Shown here one piece after another: positions 26,096 through 33,454 of a DNA stretch of 64,000 nt. The stretch covers positions 992,001 to 1,056,000 of the forward strand of contig NZ_CP064266.1 in assembly GCF_022811845.1 (NCBI RefSeq), given 5' to 3'. The DNA comes from Bacillus pseudomycoides (GTDB lineage Bacteria > Bacillota > Bacilli > Bacillales > Bacillaceae_G). Below the pieces are notes generated by a model. That model did no database searches, was not told the DNA's origin, and saw nothing but the letters and a program-made list of their open reading frames with translations. Numbering within the stretch: position 1 is the stretch's first letter; every line of letters begins with the position of its first letter. The translations under genes and the position numbers were made by a program.

Positions 26096-26203
26096 TTCAA
26101 AACGCTCCTTTACAACTCTCTACTCACATCCTAATCCTTCAAGTAACTTGAAGGTCAAGAAGGAAGTAAACATGCGTTTTGTCTCTTTTCATCACTAGAA
26201 TAC

Positions 26204-26246
26204 AAAAAGTAGTACGAACCAATAGCTTGGCCTGCACTACTTTTTA
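26204..26246. terminator. Terminator between psiE remnant and speG
   Basis: AAAAAGTAGT..ACTACTTTTT, ten-base arms with a long loop, flanked by A and T runs. It could serve the minus-strand psiE transcript. Confidence 0.6.
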
Positions 26247-26313
26247 GTATGCCTTATGTAATTCATGCAAAAGTGTTTTCATATACGGTATAATTTTTGC
26301 ATCAAAATCATAT

Positions 26314-26715
26314 TTAATGTTTCTTCAAATCCCTCAAGTTAGATATATATAAAGCAGCCACTAAAATGAGAATAGATCCAGAATATAATAATGTTTCAAA
26401 TGGCTCTTCATGAGAAACGATAATTAATCGAATTAGTGCTGTAATTCCTATGTAAATAAAATAACGTAATGGAAAATGATAATTCGATTTGAAGTACTTA
26501 ATAATTAACGCAATAAATTCAAAATATAAAAAGTAAACAATAATACTTTCAACTAATTTATATGATGTGTATTTTTTGTAGAAAATATGTATTGTATAAA
26601 TGTAATTGTTTCATTAATTAAAAGATCGATAAAACAATGGATAATATGATAAGAGCTGTATTTAATATCCATTGTAAAACACTGGCAATAAAGTCATCGA
26701 CATTAAATGATCGCA
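26314..26715 (-). pseudogene. psiE: psiE-like gene, inactivated by two frameshifts
   Basis: Three frames on the minus strand together encode a phosphate-starvation-inducible PsiE homologue. It begins MRSFNVDDFIASVLQW with GAGGAG upstream, stops after VLSIF, resumes one frame over as LLINETITFIQYIFSTK, and shifts again into YKLVESIIVYFLYFEFIALI through SHEEPFETLLYSGS to a final SNLRDLKKH. Both breaks fall in homopolymers: four T where five restore frame, and six A where seven restore it. This leaves a clear four-helix protein of about 135 residues in repaired form. Either a real pseudogene or two sequencing errors. Confidence 0.85.
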
Positions 26716-26818
26716 TTTCTTCTAGCACTCCTCTACAGGTGAATTATACTCATGTATTATAACAAAATTATCCTGCTGTATGTTTTTTCAGAATTACCAT
26801 ATCATTCCGTTAATCTAT

Positions 26819-26925
26819 CTTGCATTACAAGTTAATTTCATGTTACCTTTATTATAACACTTGCATTGCAAGTTATTATTATACTCACTTACCTTGTATA
26901 ACAAGTTATTAAAAAGATATACAAG
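26819..26925 (+). promoter_or_regulatory. Triple PadR operator
   Basis: Three near-identical dyads precede the PadR gene: CTTGCATTACAAGTTA (26819-26834), CTTGCATTGCAAGTTA (26860-26875) and CTTGTATAACAAGTTA (26893-26908). A half-site, ATACAAG, lies at 26919-26925. The CTTG-N5-CAAG core is palindromic. Centre spacings are 41 and 33 bases. Autorepression by the adjacent PadR protein is inferred. Confidence 0.75.
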
Positions 26926-26937
26926 TAGGAGGCTGAA

Positions 26938-27267
26938 ATGGCTGACTCAACGCAAATGCTAAAAGGAATTCTGGATGGTTGCATTTTAGCTATCATTCAA
27001 GAAGGTGAAGTATACGGTTACGAATTAACAGAGAAATTGCATAGCTATGGTTTTCACTCTTTTAGTGAGGGCACGATCTACCCTTTACTATTACGCATGC
27101 AAAAAGAAGGATTGGTTACAAGCGTATTAAGGGAATCAACCGCTGGACCTAAGCGAAAGTACTATCAATTATCAGATTTAGGGGAGAAAGAATTAAATAG
27201 CTTTAAAGAGCGCTGGGCTGATTTAAAGCTATCTGTTGAAAAGGTGATTAATCAAGGGGGCGAATAG
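26938..27267 (+). CDS. PadR family transcriptional regulator
   Basis: This 109-residue winged-helix repressor matches the short PadR subfamily: LKGILDGCILAII at the start, GEVYGYELTEKLHSYGF, the recognition part FSEGTIYPLLLRMQKEGLV and the wing RKYYQLSDLGEKEL. AGGAGGC precedes the ATG. It is followed one base after its stop by a membrane protein with an HAAS-like domain, the common pairing for PadR regulators in Firmicutes. Three palindromes upstream are probable own operators. Confidence 0.94.
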   Translation: MADSTQMLKGILDGCILAIIQEGEVYGYELTEKLHSYGFHSFSEGTIYPLLLRMQKEGLVTSVLRESTAGPKRKYYQLSDLGEKELNSFKERWADLKLSVEKVINQGGE

Positions 27268-27268
27268 C

Positions 27269-28036
27269 ATGTTATCAACAAAGTCCGAACAATTTTTAAT
27301 CGAACTCAGAATGTATTTACTGCAACGAGGAAAGAAGGATGAAGATATAAATGCAATAGTAGACGAACTAGAAATTCATTTAACAGAAGCTGAAAAAAGA
27401 GGCCAAAATGTAGATTATATCATTGGGAAAAGCCGTAAACAGCATATGAAGAATATTGGAAAAGAACTACCTGTAGACAGGGAAGGACTACTCGTAATCA
27501 TTCCGGCAGCAATTCTCGTTATTCTTGCTTATATGTGCTTTGCTCCATCCATTAAGGGGCAGTTCAAGATTTCCCAAAATATATTGTTATTTGGCTCATT
27601 ACCTTTATTCTTAGCCCTTGCTATATTTGCATTTACACTATTTAAAGGACTTCCAAAAGTATACCCATCTACCAAAAACTCAGTTCTTCTTTTAGTATTC
27701 GCTCATTTCATTGCCATCGGCGTATGGGTTGGCTTTTATTTTTGGCTAGATGGACGACTTGATACAGATTACTTTGTCGCAACTACTACGCAAAACTATA
27801 TCATAGCTGGCGTATGTGTCCTTATTTTTATTTTATTTGCATTGTATACAAAATCATGGGTTACAATTTTTGTCGCATTCACAATATGTATCGGTCCACT
27901 TTTAGAACATGTTATCCCACCTGAAATAAATAAAGATCCAATGTATATTACACTAACGATTATCATTAGTGTGGTCATAGGTATTTTGCTAATAATCTAT
28001 TTCTACAAGAAAGGGAAAACCACTTCTAATACTTAA
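27269..28036 (+). CDS. HAAS-domain membrane protein, PadR partner
   Basis: This 255-residue protein has an N-terminal helical region of about 70 residues (FLIELRMYLLQRGKKDEDINAIVDELE), which resembles the HAAS domain found in genes beside PadR regulators, and then about six membrane helices ending in a basic tail. The ATG is one base after the PadR stop, with GGGGGCG upstream, so the two are one operon. HAAS proteins are thought to link membrane signals to PadR or permeases; the ligand here is unknown. Confidence 0.78.
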   Translation: MLSTKSEQFLIELRMYLLQRGKKDEDINAIVDELEIHLTEAEKRGQNVDYIIGKSRKQHMKNIGKELPVDREGLLVIIPAAILVILAYMCFAPSIKGQFKISQNILLFGSLPLFLALAIFAFTLFKGLPKVYPSTKNSVLLLVFAHFIAIGVWVGFYFWLDGRLDTDYFVATTTQNYIIAGVCVLIFILFALYTKSWVTIFVAFTICIGPLLEHVIPPEINKDPMYITLTIIISVVIGILLIIYFYKKGKTTSNT

Positions 28037-28050
28037 GGAGTGGTTTTCTT
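28015..28050 (+). terminator. Terminator overlapping the end of the HAAS gene
   Basis: AAAACCACT..AGTGGTTTT stem with following T residues; the left arm lies within the last codons of the gene. Confidence 0.75.
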
Positions 28051-28243
28051 CCTATTCCATAGACGTTACATCATACTCCTCCAGCAGTTTAACTCTCAAA
28101 GTTCTTTAACAATCACGCCCGAGTGCGGAATATCTAAAAATTTAAAAACACCTCAAAATTAATCCTTAATTATTGTGCTAACACCCCCGTTTAAGTATTT
28201 TTCATCGTAACCTTTATAAAATATTCACATAAATATCCAATAT

Positions 28244-28283
28244 AAAAATCACCTTTTAGTAAAACTAAAAAGGTGATTTTTTA
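28244..28283. terminator. Terminator after yitT-type gene
   Basis: AATCACCTTTTAGT and near-complement form a stem of 14 bp with A/T flanks. The preceding 190 bases (28051-28243) hold no gene. Confidence 0.82.
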
Positions 28284-28314
28284 TGAAACTATATTAAAAT
28301 TTTCTAAGTTATTC

Positions 28315-29187
28315 CTAGTGAATATCGTGTTTTTTGAAGTTACCGCCTTTTACTTCTGCTACGTCATATACCGTAACAAAGGCACTTTCATCAATTTCAT
28401 GAATAATTTCTTTCATTTTACTTTCTTCTAAACGGTTAATCACACAAGTAATTTCTTTAAATTGTTCCTTTGAATAACCGCCGTAAACTTCATTATACGT
28501 TGCACTTCGACCTAAACGCTCACGAATTGTCTCTACCATTAATTCAGGTTCCTTCGTGATAATTTTAAATGTTTTAGAACCACTTAAACCTACTTCAACG
28601 ATATGAATGACTTTAGAAGCAATAAAGTAAGCAATTGCAGAAAGAATAGCCCCTTGCAGACCAAATACTGTTGAAACAACAATAAAGACAAACATGTTTA
28701 AAAATAAGATAAGGTCACTTGTCCCAAAAGGTAATTTTCGGGAAAGTAATACAGCTAACATATCAATTCCATCTAATGCGCCACCGTTACGTAATGCGAG
28801 TCCCATACCAAAACCGATGATAATCCCGCCAACAACAGTGATTAATAATGTATCACCGTGAATAATCGTTGGTACATCGTGCATAAGAACCGTTCCGATT
28901 GCTAATGAAGCAATACCGATAACTGAATAAATAGCAAAGTTTCTACCAATTTGCTTATACCCTAACCAAACAAAAGGAATATTAAAGATTGCAATTAAAA
29001 TTCCTAATGGTAATCCAAATAATTGTGAACTAACGATACTTAAACCCGTCACACCACCATCTGAAACGTTGTTTGGGATTAATACTGCTTCTAGTCCATA
29101 TGCTGTTATAAATGCCCCAATAATAATCGCTAATGCTCGTAAAATGATTTTTAGTTTGTTAGGCTTGCGCTTTTTGATTGTATTCAT
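28315..29187 (-). CDS. YitT family membrane protein (DUF2179)
   Basis: This 290-residue protein has five or six N-terminal membrane helices with the family block AYGLEAVLIPNNVSDGGVTGLS (residues about 25-46) and LRNGGALDGIDMLAVLLSRK, and a C-terminal soluble DUF2179 domain of about 80 residues containing TYNEVYGGYSKEQ and the ending VTVYDVAEVKGG. Many paralogues exist in Bacillus; function is unknown. The gene is the last core gene before the accessory region next to ssrA. Confidence 0.93.
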   Translation of the reverse strand: MNTIKKRKPNKLKIILRALAIIIGAFITAYGLEAVLIPNNVSDGGVTGLSIVSSQLFGLPLGILIAIFNIPFVWLGYKQIGRNFAIYSVIGIASLAIGTVLMHDVPTIIHGDTLLITVVGGIIIGFGMGLALRNGGALDGIDMLAVLLSRKLPFGTSDLILFLNMFVFIVVSTVFGLQGAILSAIAYFIASKVIHIVEVGLSGSKTFKIITKEPELMVETIRERLGRSATYNEVYGGYSKEQFKEITCVINRLEESKMKEIIHEIDESAFVTVYDVAEVKGGNFKKHDIH

Positions 29188-29440
29188 ATAATTCCTCGCT
29201 TCAAACTATTTTCTTTTTGTTCCTAATAATTATTTTAACATATTATCATCAGAATACTCCCACCATTTAACTTGTAACAGCAGGTTTGGAAGTCCTTCTG
29301 ATTTTTTTCTGGTATACGGATAAATTGATTAAACTCTGTATCAAAAGGTAATGTACCTATTAGATTTTTAATTTCTAGAAAGAGGATTTGATAAGGGTAT
29401 CGATTTGAGAATAGTGGTTTTGATCAAACAAAATGTTGTA
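29188..29440. other. Left boundary of accessory region
   Basis: About 250 bases upstream of the yitT-type gene. No gene or strong repeat is visible. The following segment starts the repeat-rich region. Confidence 0.4.
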
Positions 29441-29493
29441 TGTAAGTTAAAGCATACATTGTCTGATTTGGACAGTTTATACTTTAACTTACA
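29441..29493. repeat. Imperfect inverted repeat beside array 1
   Basis: TGTAAGTTAAAG (29441-29452) and CTTTAACTTACA (29482-29493) are exact complements, and the pairing continues inward with mismatches (ATACATTGTC with GACAGTTTAT). The dyad is about 53 bp and immediately precedes the first CATAA-type array. It has no T run, so a terminator is unlikely; a transposase or regulator site is possible. Confidence 0.6.
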
Positions 29494-29513
29494 ACACAAA
29501 ACGTGACTTTACC

Positions 29514-29645
29514 CATAAAGTTGCCGCTAAAGGAAACATAACTTTGCCGGAAATCACATGTTATTGAGAATATTTAGTTGATTATTCGAGGAAAAAGGAA
29601 ACATAACTTTGCCGTGGATTAATTATTACCCCATAAGCTTGCCGT
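29514..29645 (+). repeat. 13-bp motif array 1 (CATAACTTTGCCG type)
   Basis: Four related motifs in the same direction: CATAAAGTTGCCG at 29514, CATAACTTTGCCG at 29537 and 29602, CATAAGCTTGCCG at 29632. Spacings between starts are 23, 65 and 30 bases. The 65/30 pattern and the connecting sequence (TTAATTATTA before the last site) recur in array 2 at 32187. Multi-site arrays with fixed spacing are typical of transposase-binding ends of Tn7/Tni-type elements. Confidence 0.7.
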
Positions 29646-29910
29646 GAATGTTACAACAAGACAAATAAAAATACCTATTATCAGCATGAGGCATCTAATC
29701 TTACTATTTTATTCATTAGAACTTTTATACGACAAGTGTAGAGTGACAATAAAGTTATTAAATTTTAAAACTTCAAACACGTATACCCCATCCTAAAATT
29801 AGGACGGGGGTAAAACAAAATTGTTTAACTTTTGATAAAAAATACTTCACCAAACGAAAAAATAGCAATAAAATCGTTTAAAAATCTAAGTTTTATTCCA
29901 TAATAGCGCC

Positions 29911-30101
29911 CGATTGTTGAAAATCGTCGTTTAAATCTTATTCAAGATAAGCACCCAATTAGTGCAATAATATTTTTTGTTACTGCTTCAGCTGGAGTAA
30001 ATGCTTCGATTATAGTTTGTCACTATTTGGGTTATAAATCAGTCCTTTTATCTTTATCTGGATTCTCCCCTAAACTAATGACCTTTTCTCCTTTTCCATA
30101 G
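29911..30101 (+). pseudogene. Possible C-terminal remnant of a membrane transporter
   Basis: An open stretch of about 63 codons without a proper start reads ...LIQDKHPISAIIFFVTASAG then VNASIIVCHYLGYKSVLLSL and stops after SPFP. The glycine- and serine-rich hydrophobic pattern resembles the last helices of an MFS-type transporter. No ribosome site or start codon is present. This could be a decayed gene end or chance; the call is weak. Confidence 0.3.
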
Positions 30102-30122
30102 TTTCGAATTAGGCCGGGATCT

Positions 30123-30626
30123 CTAAAGATCGCGTACGTTCCAAACAATCTCACCGCGCTCGTCCCACGTACTGTGATGCCGCTCAAATCCTATCTTTTC
30201 TAGCACCCGGAAGGACGCAACATTCCAAGCGCGTACAGTCGACCAAAGTCTGTGGCGCCCGGTAGCAATCGCAGCGTCCAGCACAACGGATGCTGCCTCA
30301 GTCGCATAGCCTTTACGATGAACACTGCGGAACAACTCGTATGCGATCTCCGGCTCTTCAAGTGTGGAACGACCGATAATCAAGCCACAGTATCCGATGA
30401 AATCGCCTTCGTCTCGTCGGCGAATAGTGAGAAGGGAAATGCCATTTTCGACTGCTCTCTTGCGCATCTCGATAAGCTGGCTACGAACGGCGTCAAGGGT
30501 TGGCATGTCCACACCACGTTCGCCAATTAATTTTCTCATCCAGGCTGAATCGGATTCCTCCCACATACTCAGGTCAAGTCGTTCAGTTTTCAACTGGAAC
30601 GCCATAGCTTTAAATAAAGCTGTCAT
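30123..30626 (-). CDS. GNAT acetyltransferase (RimJ/RimL-like)
   Basis: This 167-residue protein follows the GNAT acetyltransferase_3 pattern: LKTERLDLSMWEESDSAW at the start, FIGYCGLIIGRSTLEEPEIAYELF in the middle, the acetyl-CoA loop VHRKGYATEAA near residue 105 and the C-terminal NVASFRVLEKIGFERH. GGAGG precedes the ATG. The gene is visibly richer in G+C than its neighbours (many CGC/GCG words), unlike normal B. cereus genes, which points to acquisition from a higher-G+C donor. Substrate unknown. Confidence 0.88.
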   Translation of the reverse strand: MTALFKAMAFQLKTERLDLSMWEESDSAWMRKLIGERGVDMPTLDAVRSQLIEMRKRAVENGISLLTIRRRDEGDFIGYCGLIIGRSTLEEPEIAYELFRSVHRKGYATEAASVVLDAAIATGRHRLWSTVRAWNVASFRVLEKIGFERHHSTWDERGEIVWNVRDL

Positions 30627-30880
30627 AGTGGAAACCTCCTAGTTATGTCACTGCACTCATAATAGCTTCGCACCTCATCACCACATCAGGTTGGAAACCC
30701 GGTTGATTCGCGAATCTATTTTCCAACTCTCGCGAGAGTTTATAGCAACAGTATACAAAAAATTAGTGTTATTTTATGCATAAGCAATTACCCTACAAAA
30801 TAGACCTTTTTATCAAACTTTTTTACTAATTATCAATCTTTATTATAAATTATCAAACTTTATTTTAAATCTACATATTA
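30627..30880. other. Intergenic region upstream of the GNAT gene
   Basis: Contains the GNAT promoter region, a short dyad CTCTCGCGAGAG at 30727-30738, and repeated TTATCAAACTTT words (30813-30860). No gene is visible. It ends with the left 5-bp target duplication TATTA (30876-30880) of the adjacent cassette. Confidence 0.5.
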
Positions 30881-31005
30881 GGCCTAGTCACAGGGTAGCT
30901 GTTCTAGTCCGTCAGATTATTTACATAAAATGGAATTAATTACTAACTTACTCTGGTGGGGTACCCCCTGTAACAAAAGGATGGTTTCTTTTTGTTTTTC
31001 TTGAC

Positions 31006-31060
31006 ATAAAAAGGGGCAATCCCTCAGCCAATTTTCCATGGCTTTTGGGACAGCCCCTCT
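31006..31060 (-). terminator. Terminator of the cassette gene
   Basis: Minus-strand GGGGCTGTCCC..GGGATTGCCCC stem, with inner pairing AGCCATGG/AATTGGCT, followed by five T residues. Confidence 0.8.
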
Positions 31061-31066
31061 AATCCT

Positions 31067-31912
31067 TTAACTGATAGAAAACCTGTTCAATTTTGCCTCA
31101 GTACCAAGCATGACAGTGTTAAGCTCATTCCCTCGGCTATCTTGTCCCCTTCTGAAATAGAGACTGCGTAAAAAATTCTTGCTGTTCACGCGAGCAATCA
31201 CCTGACTGCGACTTCTCGGCAAATTGCAGCATTGCGCTAAGCCGCTAATCCAATCAGCGATTTCTTGATGTGGAAGTAACTCTTTGTCAATCATCGTATC
31301 CACGATGTTGACCAACCGCTCATCATCCTCATCACTAAAAATGTGTCTACCATTATGAAGCATGCCAGAAATAGCGACAAGAACCTCACGCAGCATTGCG
31401 ACGCTGCTCTCCTCACACTGCACCAGCTCGACAAAAACATCCGCACCGTGAGACGCGCTGTGAGCCCAGCCTCCTACTGAAAGGTAACCTCGCAGATCCT
31501 TTTCCTCTTTATAATAACGGAGCATTGCATGCATTAATTGCTCAATTTCCGCTTGATTGAAAAATGGATTCTGTCTGTGGTGTTGCACAATCAAAGCGAT
31601 AGGCAAGGCAGAGAACGTCCTTGTAAAAACTGACTGATCATCCTCGCTGCCAATATTATAGAACAAATGGTTCTCATCAGTCAGAACAGTTAAGAGGCTA
31701 CGCAACTCCTCTCCACTGAACCTATTCTCTTCCTTAATCCACATATAAAACATCGGATAAATCAGGTTATCCCGTAATTCTGGCTGAGGATCGCCAATAT
31801 ATTGAAGTAACAAAGGTAAGAAATCTTGATGCTTCTCACCTTCGCGTAACTGATACTCATCCTTCTCAATTCTTTGCAAATCCAGCATCAATTTAGTCCT
31901 TGTATCGCTCAT
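31067..31912 (-). CDS. DUF2785 family protein (cassette cargo)
   Basis: This 281-residue soluble helical protein carries the DUF2785 hallmark RGYLSVGGWAHSASHGADVF near residues 138-157 and further conserved LRDNLIYPMFYMWI. The function of the family is unknown. It is the only gene between the terminal repeats of the cassette and has its own terminator. Its codon use is noticeably more G+C-rich than flanking genes, consistent with arrival on a mobile element. A GAGAGGGATGGG stretch precedes the ATG. Confidence 0.85.
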   Translation of the reverse strand: MSDTRTKLMLDLQRIEKDEYQLREGEKHQDFLPLLLQYIGDPQPELRDNLIYPMFYMWIKEENRFSGEELRSLLTVLTDENHLFYNIGSEDDQSVFTRTFSALPIALIVQHHRQNPFFNQAEIEQLMHAMLRYYKEEKDLRGYLSVGGWAHSASHGADVFVELVQCEESSVAMLREVLVAISGMLHNGRHIFSDEDDERLVNIVDTMIDKELLPHQEIADWISGLAQCCNLPRSRSQVIARVNSKNFLRSLYFRRGQDSRGNELNTVMLGTEAKLNRFSIS

Positions 31913-32114
31913 TTTCCCATCCCTCTCATCATTCGTTCACTCGCCTCGCCGAGATCATGAGTCAGCGGAAATTCTGCTTATTCCTATTCCCATCCCTTGG
32001 ATGCAATAAATTCAGACATCAATTTCATTGGCTCTCCCTCTGATTTGTGCGGTTTACTACTAGTATAGTTTCATCCAGAGAGAACCACAATATTTTTAGA
32101 AAATTACCATTATT
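31913..32114. other. Cassette upstream region
   Basis: Lies between the DUF2785 start and the right end of the cassette. A 13-codon frame (MKLMSEFIASKGW) with GAGGGAG upstream occurs on the minus strand near 32010-32055; it may be a leader peptide or a gene scar. Nothing else is evident. Confidence 0.35.
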
Positions 32115-32145
32115 AAGATTATTTACATAAAATGTAAATAATCTT
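32115..32145. repeat. Perfect hairpin at right cassette end
   Basis: AAGATTATTTACAT, a 3-base loop and its exact 14-base complement. One arm is the inner part of the right terminal repeat; the left cassette end has only a single arm, so the two ends differ. Confidence 0.85.
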
Positions 32146-32186
32146 ACGGACTAGAGCAGCTACCCTGTGACTAGGCCTATTAGAAG

Positions 32187-32294
32187 CATAAGTTGGCCAG
32201 AAAACACTTATTTTTGTAGGTGATTATCTAATTATTCAACGGAATTGGAAGCATAAGTTGGCCGTGTGTTACTTATTAACCCATAAGCTGACCG
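32187..32294 (+). repeat. 13-bp motif array 2 (CATAAGTTGGCCG type)
   Basis: CATAAGTTGGCC at 32187, CATAAGTTGGCCG at 32252 and CATAAGCTGACCG at 32282. Spacings are 65 and 30 bases, exactly as in the last three sites of array 1. The intervening sequence is also recognisably related (GATTAT.TA.TTATTC; TTATTAACCC before the last site). The DUF2785 cassette is inserted just before the first site. Confidence 0.75.
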
Positions 32295-32502
32295 TTAGTT
32301 TATGCGGAATTTTATACATATGGAGTAAAGGAAATAAAGACAATGATTGCTTTTAACCACTGATATAATGGGATGAATAAGAAACTGCATACGTAGGTGA
32401 AGAGGATGTTTCACAGAATGTTGATAAGCCGGGGATTGTTGATGAGGAGAACTTCTGATAATAGTACGTTATGTCAACCGAACATGTATAGAATATACAT
32501 GG
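32295..32502 (+). other. Possible gene scar between array 2 and the TrmB gene
   Basis: No complete gene. One plus-strand frame reads ETAYVGEEDVSQNVDK then PGIVDEENF and a stop, which looks like the acidic tail of a lost protein. A terminator directed rightward follows at 32503, as would be expected at the end of a former plus-strand gene. Weak evidence. Confidence 0.3.
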
Positions 32503-32540
32503 TTCCTTGTTCAACGGTTAAGTTGAACAAGGATTTTTAA
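32503..32540 (+). terminator. Rightward terminator
   Basis: CCTTGTTCAAC-N6-GTTGAACAAGG followed by ATTTTT on the plus strand. No intact plus-strand gene lies upstream, so it may be the remnant of a lost transcription unit; it also ends close to the convergent TrmB gene. Confidence 0.8.
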
Positions 32541-32555
32541 TTTAGATAATACTTC

Positions 32556-33341
32556 TTATTCCTCCATAAAGAATGCTTTTCGCTCTGTAGTAATCCAATT
32601 CTCCAAATTGTCTTGGCTACGTCTAACAAGTCGATTCACTAGCACGTCATGCCACACATAATCCTCTAATAGATAAATATGAACAGGGTCATCTGTATAA
32701 AAAGCAACACTACGCTCCTCAATTGATGGCCCATAAATCATCTCTTTAGAATCTATGGACAGAATAAACCAATGTTCTGTAGATCGGGTTTCTGTATAAG
32801 GTGTTATACGATGGATTTCTAAATTTTTAATGGGATTTTCAACATGTAGCGTAATACCTTGTACCGTGACTTTATTAACGGCCTCAACCAGTTCCTCCTT
32901 TAACATCTCATACATATCATCCCACATCGATATGACAATACGCTTTTCTGCTTTTTTTAGTAATGTCTGACAATAACTAATTATCGTCTTATAGTCCTTT
33001 AAAGTAATCACTCGATTGTCTGCTTTTTCCTCGGAAGTTTCTAGACTTTTTAATGATTCACTTATTACTTCATAAGTGGATTGCCACTCTGATTGAGCCT
33101 TCTGCAAAAAGATTTCAACAGGTAAAGGTGAATATCGAGTGGTGTCATCTATTTCTTCCCTCATGACAATTCCTTTTTCAACAAGATTACTTAATACATC
33201 ATAAATTCGTGCTCTTGGAATGCCTGAGTCCTTACTCACTTGGTAAGCTGTAACAGGACCTTGTTTAACAAGAGATACATAAGATTTAGCTTCATATTCG
33301 TTAAAACCTAATTTTTTGAGCTGTTGCACTATATAGTTCAA
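32556..33341 (-). CDS. TrmB family transcriptional regulator
   Basis: This 261-residue protein has an N-terminal TrmB winged helix (LKKLGFNEYEAKSYVSLV, then TAYQVSKDSGIPRARIYDVL, residues about 8-50) and a C-terminal ligand/effector domain containing a PLD-like ISMWDD segment. The start is taken as the TTG at 33341, which has GGAGG eight bases upstream, although the frame is open to 33407. It is divergent from a TauE/SafE exporter with a dyad between, so it probably senses the exported anion or its precursor. Confidence 0.85.
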   Translation of the reverse strand: MNYIVQQLKKLGFNEYEAKSYVSLVKQGPVTAYQVSKDSGIPRARIYDVLSNLVEKGIVMREEIDDTTRYSPLPVEIFLQKAQSEWQSTYEVISESLKSLETSEEKADNRVITLKDYKTIISYCQTLLKKAEKRIVISMWDDMYEMLKEELVEAVNKVTVQGITLHVENPIKNLEIHRITPYTETRSTEHWFILSIDSKEMIYGPSIEERSVAFYTDDPVHIYLLEDYVWHDVLVNRLVRRSQDNLENWITTERKAFFMEE

Positions 33342-33412
33342 TTTTTCGTCCTCCAATTGTTCTTTTCCTATATTTTCAACGTTACAGTAACCATTTACAT
33401 TTAGCAAATAAT

Positions 33413-33436
33413 TAGTTACTATTTAAGTGGTGACTA
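33413..33436. promoter_or_regulatory. Candidate operator between TrmB and TauE genes
   Basis: TAGTTAC..GTGACTA, 7-base arms with one mismatch separated by ten bases, ends 18 bases before the TauE start codon. Binding by the divergent TrmB regulator is inferred from position only. Confidence 0.45.
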
Positions 33437-33454
33437 TAGAAAGGTTGATTATAT

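Larger units (their letters stand above)
30881..32177. mobile_element. Transposase-free cassette with 47-bp terminal inverted repeats
   Basis: The ends carry inverted repeats of about 47 bp that differ at two positions: they open GGCCTAGTCACAGGGTAGCT and continue with TCTAGTCCGT and AGATTATTTACAT. They are flanked by a perfect 5-bp direct repeat, TATTA, at 30876-30880 and 32178-32182. The 1,297-bp interior holds one DUF2785 gene and no transposase. The site without insertion can be seen in the related sequence at 34304, which reads CATATTAGAAGCATAAG without interruption. The element is thus a mobile cassette or large MITE moved by a transposase in trans. Long TIRs and 5-bp duplication resemble Tn3-type behaviour, but the end sequence is not one I recognise. 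Confidence 0.85.

Noticed and set aside
30881..32177. Cassette as an IS231-derived MIC element
   Set aside because: MIC231 cassettes have about 20-bp ends starting GGGTACCCG and longer target duplications; the ends here differ in sequence, length and duplication size.
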